Source: an uncultured Gammaproteobacteria bacterium (GTDB taxonomy: Bacteria > Pseudomonadota > Gammaproteobacteria > Steroidobacterales > GCA-2729495). From it: a stretch of 24,629 bases of DNA. The stretch spans positions 1 through 24,629 of the forward strand of contig CALGMY010000234.1 in assembly GCA_937958785.1 (NCBI GenBank). Direction: 5' to 3'. The notes under the pieces are model-generated. The model worked only from the letters and a program-made list of their open reading frames with translations. It did no database searches and was not told the DNA's origin. Below are positions 20,307-24,629 of the stretch, piece by piece (position 1 is the stretch's first letter; the number at the start of each line of letters is the position of its first letter). The translations under genes were made by a program, and so were the position numbers.

Positions 20307-21713
20307 TCAGCTGCCCCCGGCGCCGAAACTCCCGCCAAGCGCGAGGTGAAGGTTGACCCGCTGGACGAATTGCTCGCTGTCGACCCGCACGAGGGCGCTC
20401 TTCGCGCCGAAAAGCCTCAGTTGCTGCTGTTCCACGGCCCGCAGGTCGTCGGATCCGACGCGGTACCGGGTCTCGGCGAGGTCGAGTGCGCGCTGGTTCT
20501 CCGACACCGCCCGCTCCAGTAGCGGCCGGCGGGTCTGCAGCGCGAAGGTGGCAGACAGTGCACTCTCCACGTCCGCGAAGGCATTGGCAGCGGCCCTGCC
20601 GTAGGCCGCGACCGCCTCCTTCTGCTCGGCGGTCCGCACCGCCACCTCCGCCTGCAGGGAACCGCCCAGGTACAGCGGCACCGTGGCCCGGCCGCCGAAT
20701 CCCCACACCGGGTCGTCACGTTCCTTCAGCACGACCAGGTCGCTGGACAGGCTGGAGAAGCTGCCGGTCAGCGAGATGCTGGGCAGCCGCGCTGCCTTGA
20801 TCTCCTCGACCCGGTAGAAGGCGGCGGCCACCCGGCGCTCGGCCGCGATGACGTCCGGCCGGCGCTCGAGCAGTTCCGACGGCAGTCCGGCGGGGACCGG
20901 CCCCGGCAGCGCCGGCAGCGCCGGGGGGATCTCGAGCTCCGCGGACGGGTAGCGGCCCACCAGGGTCTCGATGGCCTGGGCGGCCTGCCGCTGCACCAGG
21001 CCGAGCTGTTCGGCTGCATCCCGGTAGGTGGCGAGCGAGGCCTCCGCCGCAGACACCTCGTAGTCGTTGCCGATCCCGACCCGCAGCCGGTCCCGGGCCA
21101 GGTCCACCAGCCGGGTCGACGCGGTCACGGCCTCGTCGGCGATGCCCTTCTGCAGGCGGGCTTCCGTGGCCAGGAACCAGGCGCGGGCCACCATCGCCGC
21201 CAGGGACTGGCGCGCGTAGAGCTCCTCCAGCCGGGCGGACAGGAGCTGCTCGCCGGCCGAGGCCTCGCCGGCCCGCACCTTGCCCCACAGGTCCAGCTCC
21301 CAGCTGGCGAACACACCCGCGAAATCCAGGGTGCCGCTGCTGGTGTTCTTGCCGCTGACGTTGCCAATGGCCGAGACCTGCGGCAGCAGCCCCGCGCCGG
21401 CGCCGTCCACATAGGCGGCAGCCTTCTCCACCCGGGCGGCGGCGATTTTCAGGTCCGGGTTGTTGGCGAGCGCCTCGACCACCAGGGCGTCCAGGCGCGG
21501 GTCACCGAAGCTGGCGAGCCAGTCGTCGCCGACGGCACCGGTGGCTGCGGCGCTCTGCCAGGCGTCGGGCGTGGCGAGGCCGGGCAGGGCCGCCTGTTGC
21601 ACGTCGGCCCGCCGGGGCGGCTCCTTGAGCGCGCAGGCGGAGAGGACAGCGAGGACCGCACCGGCGAGCGCCGGGCCCCGGGTTTGGATGGCCTGTGTCC
21701 GGCCGCTGACCAT
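20307..21713 (-). CDS. Outer-membrane efflux lipoprotein (OMF, NodT/OprM type)
   Basis: A 468-residue TolC-like outer-membrane channel. The signal peptide ends in the lipobox VLSAC, so the mature protein is lipid-anchored at Cys27. The two-repeat OMF fold is visible: DDWLASFGDPRLDALVVEALANNPDLKIAAARVEKA opens the first repeat, and LPSELLERRPDVIAAERRVAAAFYRVEEIKAARLPSISLTGSF marks the second. The end, RYRVGSDDLRAVEQQQLRLFGAKSAL, is typical. It would form the outer-membrane end of a pump with the HlyD-type protein upstream (4 bp apart on the same strand). An ATG at 21713 is used. The exported substrate is unknown. Confidence 0.93.
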   Translation of the reverse strand: MVSGRTQAIQTRGPALAGAVLAVLSACALKEPPRRADVQQAALPGLATPDAWQSAAATGAVGDDWLASFGDPRLDALVVEALANNPDLKIAAARVEKAAAYVDGAGAGLLPQVSAIGNVSGKNTSSGTLDFAGVFASWELDLWGKVRAGEASAGEQLLSARLEELYARQSLAAMVARAWFLATEARLQKGIADEAVTASTRLVDLARDRLRVGIGNDYEVSAAEASLATYRDAAEQLGLVQRQAAQAIETLVGRYPSAELEIPPALPALPGPVPAGLPSELLERRPDVIAAERRVAAAFYRVEEIKAARLPSISLTGSFSSLSSDLVVLKERDDPVWGFGGRATVPLYLGGSLQAEVAVRTAEQKEAVAAYGRAAANAFADVESALSATFALQTRRPLLERAVSENQRALDLAETRYRVGSDDLRAVEQQQLRLFGAKSALVRVDSEQFVQRVNLHLALGGSFGAGGS

Positions 21714-21717
21714 GGCC

Positions 21718-22854
21718 TCAGTGGAGCTTGAGGATGAGGTAGTTCGTGTAGGAACCGACGCGCAGGATGACCTTGCGGATGATGTGGATCATCTCGGCGT
21801 GCTCGGTGTAGATCGCCGCGTTGCCGACGGCACCAGCCGCCAGGAACCGGTGGCGATCCTTCTCCGCGATGGTCAGCTTGACGGCGAAGCGGCCGGGGGG
21901 CAGCGGCGCCGCACCTGTCTGGGGCAACATGCCCGACTGGGCGAGCTGGCCCTGCCCCTGGGCCCAGACGATGGAGTCCACCGTGGCCTTGATCACGTCG
22001 CCGGGGTAGGTGGGAAGCACGACCTCGGCCTCGTTGCCGGGTTTCACGCGCCAGAGCTCGTTCTGCTGGTAGAGCGCGATGACCTGGTAGTCGTCCTCGA
22101 CGAAACTCATCGCCGGCGCGAGCGGCACGGGATTGACGAAGGAGCCGGGCCGGAGCTGCACGTTGATGGCGGTGCCATCCGCGGGCGCGTACATCACGGT
22201 CTGGGACAGCTCCCAGCGCGCCTTGGCCAGGTTGGCCTTGATGGTGGCCACCGATGCGAGGTCGCCATCCACGACGGCGGCGAGCTGGGCCTGGGACCGG
22301 GCCTCGTTGGCGACGGCGGAGGCCACCTGGCCCTCCAGGTTGGCGAGGTCCGCCTGGGCCTTCTCCAGGTCGAAGCGGTTGCCGGCGCCGGTGCGGGCCA
22401 GTTCCTCGAACTGCCGGACGCGCTTGCGGGTGAGGTCGATCTGGGAGCGCAACGCGGCGGTGTTGCCCTTCGCGACATTCAGCTGCTGGCGCAGCTCGTT
22501 GGCCGAGCCCTCGGACTGGGCCAGCTGGGCTTCGAGGGCCTTCACCTCGAGCTCGTAGGGCGTGGGGTCGATGCGGAACAGCACGTCGCCCTTCTTCATG
22601 GGGCGGTTGCCTTCCGCGGGAACCTCGATCACGCGCCCCTTCACCTGGGGGATCACCTGCACCACGTACTTGATCACGCGCACGTCCGCGGATGACGGCG
22701 CATTCACGTTCAGCGCCAGGATCAGCACGGTGAGGCCGATGATCGGGATGATCGCCACCGTGACCTGGGACACGGTGTTCCAGGGCAGCCACTTGAACTT
22801 GATGAAGATCAGCCAGACGAAGAACGAATAGATGCCGAGGAGGAGGATTTCCAT
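21718..22854 (-). CDS. HlyD-type membrane fusion protein (YiaV-like)
   Basis: A 378-residue periplasmic adaptor. Two N-terminal hydrophobic stretches (about 2-20 and 27-48), in place of the usual single anchor, match the YiaV/YibH type. The lipoyl halves flank a long coiled-coil hairpin: VIPQVKGRVIEVPAEGNRPMKKGDVLFRIDPTPYE, then KALEAQLAQSEGSANELRQQL to ARWELSQTVMYAPADGTAINV. The beta-barrel domain follows. Its ATG shares a base with the stop of the DUF3302 gene (TGATG), so they are coupled, as yiaV and yiaW are in E. coli. It should bridge the inner membrane and the efflux lipoprotein downstream. No MFS, RND or ABC translocase is present in the window. Confidence 0.9.
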   Translation of the reverse strand: MEILLLGIYSFFVWLIFIKFKWLPWNTVSQVTVAIIPIIGLTVLILALNVNAPSSADVRVIKYVVQVIPQVKGRVIEVPAEGNRPMKKGDVLFRIDPTPYELEVKALEAQLAQSEGSANELRQQLNVAKGNTAALRSQIDLTRKRVRQFEELARTGAGNRFDLEKAQADLANLEGQVASAVANEARSQAQLAAVVDGDLASVATIKANLAKARWELSQTVMYAPADGTAINVQLRPGSFVNPVPLAPAMSFVEDDYQVIALYQQNELWRVKPGNEAEVVLPTYPGDVIKATVDSIVWAQGQGQLAQSGMLPQTGAAPLPPGRFAVKLTIAEKDRHRFLAAGAVGNAAIYTEHAEMIHIIRKVILRVGSYTNYLILKLH

Positions 22855-23477
22855 CAGCCGGGCTCCCCGGCGGGCCGTGGCGCGGCAGGCGGCGGCGCGG
22901 CAGTTGGTGGCGCGGCGGGCGGCAGCCGGCCCTCGAGCTCGACGAGGCGCGCCCGCATCTCCTGCAGTTCCACGGGCAGCTTGCCGCGGGCGGCCAGGGT
23001 GTCGAGCTCCGCCTTCAGCCGCGCCACGTCGTCGCCGAGGATCTTCGCGTCTGCGTCTGCGTCTGCGTCTGCGGCGTCGGCGTCGGCGTCGGCGGCGGCC
23101 AGGTGGCGGTAGTAGTCGTCGTGCTTGTCCCGCCCGTAGGCCATCTTGTAGAGCACCGGCTTGCTGTAGGCCATGATCCAGGCGATGGGCCAGAGCAGGC
23201 CGCCGAACACCAGGGACAGCAGGCAGAGGACCTTGATCGCGTCCTTCTGGGGGTGCTCGCGCTGCTCCGCGACCTTCTCGGGCAGGATGTGCACGAGCCA
23301 GAAGACGGCGATCGCGACGATGGGTACCACCACCAGCACGATGATGGTGAGGACGTCGGCGGCCTTGTCGAGGGCCTCGCCCTTGAAGATGGAGGCCTGG
23401 GCGGCCGGGGCGAGCAGCCCGAGCCCACCCGCCACCCAGGTGCGGACCCCGCAATCAGCTGTGCGTGCCTTGCGCAT
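22854..23477 (-). CDS. DUF3302 (YiaW-like) inner-membrane protein with Asp-Ala repeat
   Basis: A 207-residue protein. After a signal-like N-terminus (to about residue 30) come two membrane segments, near 40-62 and 83-102. The stretch HILPEKVAEQREHPQKDAIKVLCLLSL followed by WPIAWIMA lines up well with E. coli YiaW, the partner of YiaV. E. coli YiaW is much shorter. The extra C-terminus here holds an Asp-Ala repeat (about residues 127-142), a predicted coiled coil (ILGDDVARLKAELDTLAARG to MRARLVELEGRL) and a Pro/Ala-rich tail. The ATG at 23477 follows GAGGGGC. It heads the operon with the HlyD-type, OMF and probably SulP genes. The molecular role of DUF3302 is not established. Confidence 0.8.
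   Translation of the reverse strand: MRKARTADCGVRTWVAGGLGLLAPAAQASIFKGEALDKAADVLTIIVLVVVPIVAIAVFWLVHILPEKVAEQREHPQKDAIKVLCLLSLVFGGLLWPIAWIMAYSKPVLYKMAYGRDKHDDYYRHLAAADADADAADADADADAKILGDDVARLKAELDTLAARGKLPVELQEMRARLVELEGRLPPAAPPTAAPPPAAPRPAGEPG
23047..23097. repeat. Hexanucleotide microsatellite coding for (Asp-Ala)n
   Basis: On the plus strand GCGTCT is repeated four times (23047-23070), followed by three GCGTCG units and GCG-type remnants to 23097. On the coding strand these are GAC-GCA and GAC-GCC pairs inside the YiaW-like gene. The unit is 6 bp, so copy-number change alters length without frameshift. The two adjacent blocks differ only at the third codon base. Confidence 0.85.
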
Positions 23478-23533
23478 GCCCCTCGTTCTTCTTTATCTGG
23501 CGCCAGCCGGCCGCCGGCCATTGCTGCGCGAGT

Positions 23534-24629
23534 TTACGTGGTTTTTCCGGGTGCCGGGAAGCGTCCGGCGGGTGCAAGCCCCAGCACGATGCTGGCCTGC
23601 CGCGCGATCATCAGCTCCTCGTCCGTCGGGATCATCCAGGCCGAGACGCGGCTGCCGGGCCCGGTGAGGCACGGCCCGCCGGCAGCATTCGCCGCTGGAT
23701 CCAGCTCCATGCCGAGCCAGGCACAGGCCGTGGCGATGCGCGCGCGGATCTCGCTGGAGTGTTCGCCGATGCCGGCCGTGAAGACCAGGGCGTCCAGGCC
23801 CCCCAGCACGGCCGCCAATGCGCCGATCTCCCGGGCCGCCCGGTACACGAAGTAGTCGACCGCGAGGCGCGCCGGGGCCTCACTGCTCCCGAGCAGGTCC
23901 CGCATGTCGCTGCTGGTCCCGGAGATGCCGACGAGCCCCGACTGCTCGTAGAGCATGCGCTCGACCTCCCGGGCGCCGAGCCCGAGCCCCTGGAACAAAT
24001 AGAGCACCACGCCCGGGTCGATGGAGCCGGGGCGGGTGCCCATGCAGAGTCCGTCCAGGGCCGTGAAGCCGAAGGTGCTGTCCATGCTCCGCGCGCCGCG
24101 CAGCGCGCACAGGCTGGCACCGCTGCCGAGGTGGGCGATGATCACGCGGCCATCCGCAACCGCCGGTGCCACCTGCGGCAGGACCGAGGCGATGTACTCG
24201 CAGGAGAGTCCGTGGAAGCCGTAGCGCCGGACGCCCCGGTCGCGCACCGCCGCGGGCAGCGGCACGACCTCGGCCACGGGGGCGTGGCCCTGGTGGAAGC
24301 TCGTGTCGAAGCAGGCCACCTGCGGAACGCCGGGCAGCAGCTTCCCGAGCGCGTCGATGAGCGCCAGGTTGCCGGGCTGGTGCAGGGGCGCCAGCGGCAC
24401 GAGTTCGCGCAGCTCCGCAAGCAGGGCAGGGGTCACCAGGGCCGGGCCCGGGCGCGGCCCGCCATGGACCACCCGGTGGCCGATGCCCGACAGGCCGGAC
24501 ACGCCGTCCCGGCCAGCCAGCCAGGACATGAGCGTGTCCAGGGCGTCCGGGGCCGCGCGGGTCCCGGGTCCGACGGCTGGCGTTGGCAGCGCCGAGCCGG
24601 AGGCATCCACGGCCACGAAACGCGGGGAC
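23534..24629 (-). CDS. ackA: Acetate kinase (N-terminus beyond window edge)
   Basis: At least 364 residues of an acetate/propionate kinase, which interconverts acetate plus ATP and acetyl phosphate. Landmarks in order are HRVVHGG, LVPLAPLHQPGNL, ACFDTSFHQ, RRYGFHGLSCEY, HLGSGASLCA, MGTRPGSIDPGV, SGLVGISGTSSDMRDL and VFTAGIGEHSSEIR. The frame is open to the window edge, and the universal N-terminal segment (N-x-GSSS-x-K) is not in view, so the gene surely starts upstream; the GTG at 24616 is not the real start. Small deviations are Gln for Asn in LAPLHNP, Ser for Asn in HLGNGAS and His for Asn in GIGEN. No phosphotransacetylase is visible. The TAA stop at 23534 is 56 bp from the YiaW-like start, so it could be co-transcribed with that operon. 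Confidence 0.92.
   Translation of the reverse strand, partial: SPRFVAVDASGSALPTPAVGPGTRAAPDALDTLMSWLAGRDGVSGLSGIGHRVVHGGPRPGPALVTPALLAELRELVPLAPLHQPGNLALIDALGKLLPGVPQVACFDTSFHQGHAPVAEVVPLPAAVRDRGVRRYGFHGLSCEYIASVLPQVAPAVADGRVIIAHLGSGASLCALRGARSMDSTFGFTALDGLCMGTRPGSIDPGVVLYLFQGLGLGAREVERMLYEQSGLVGISGTSSDMRDLLGSSEAPARLAVDYFVYRAAREIGALAAVLGGLDALVFTAGIGEHSSEIRARIATACAWLGMELDPAANAAGGPCLTGPGSRVSAWMIPTDEELMIARQASIVLGLAPAGRFPAPGKTT

Noticed and set aside
18587..20356. Long plus-strand open frame opposite the SulP transporter
   Set aside because: Antisense shadow rich in His, Gln and Asp, as expected opposite a membrane protein gene.
1..24629. tRNA, rRNA, CRISPR array, transposase or phage genes
   Set aside because: Reading through the window I found none; all gaps are short and no array-like repeats or mobile-element proteins are present.

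Overview
The window is a GC-rich, densely packed stretch of bacterial chromosome with 25 protein genes (two cut by the window edges). No RNA genes, insertion sequences or CRISPR arrays were seen. Gene content fits a proteobacterium: an FNR-type regulator, a YiaV/YiaW-like pair, an outer-membrane efflux lipoprotein, and a PEP-CTERM-like protein with the VPVPAAAWLF tail variant that is commonest in Gammaproteobacteria. The lineage is an inference from gene families, not a direct reading.

Region 1 (1-6404) looks like an oxygen-controlled catabolic block. A UbiD-family decarboxylase (partial) and an FAD-linked oxidase are divergent from an FNR/FixK-type regulator with Fe-S cysteines. Next come an MDR-type reductase and a divergent acyl-CoA ligase. 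Two perfect FNR boxes (TTGAT-N4-ATCAA) lie at 2000-2013 and 3902-3915. Each sits about 22-23 nt upstream of a -10-like hexamer on the minus strand, the class II activator geometry. The first box is inside the regulator's own coding sequence.

Region 2 (5388-16231) is a second catabolic block. A tightly coupled minus-strand operon encodes a class III CoA-transferase, a GntR/HutC-type regulator, a PlsC-type acyltransferase and a second MDR reductase. Further on are a divergent membrane protein, an M24 metallopeptidase-fold protein, an orphan Rieske oxygenase, an exported HemF-like protein, an SDR and a luciferase-like flavin oxidoreductase. Three divergent intergenic regions (9309-9354, 11269-11372, 14285-14401) each hold one 18-bp inverted repeat of consensus TGTATTAG-NN-CTAATACA. 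This suggests one local regulon, with the GntR protein as the best candidate for its regulator. The substrate is not readable from sequence. Acyl-CoA chemistry plus Rieske, flavin and SDR redox enzymes suggests degradation of an aromatic, alicyclic or steroid-like compound.

Region 3 (16284-18544, plus strand) holds a secreted SnoaL-like protein, a small membrane protein, an unknown 106-residue protein and a PPK2-family polyphosphate kinase. Region 4 (18548-24629, minus strand) holds a SulP transporter, an outer-membrane efflux lipoprotein, a HlyD-type fusion protein and a DUF3302 (YiaW-like) membrane protein, arranged as one operon, and then a partial acetate kinase.

The strongest leads are the FNR box inside its own regulator gene, the three-site operator set, and the HemF-fold protein that has a signal peptide and has lost the catalytic arginine.
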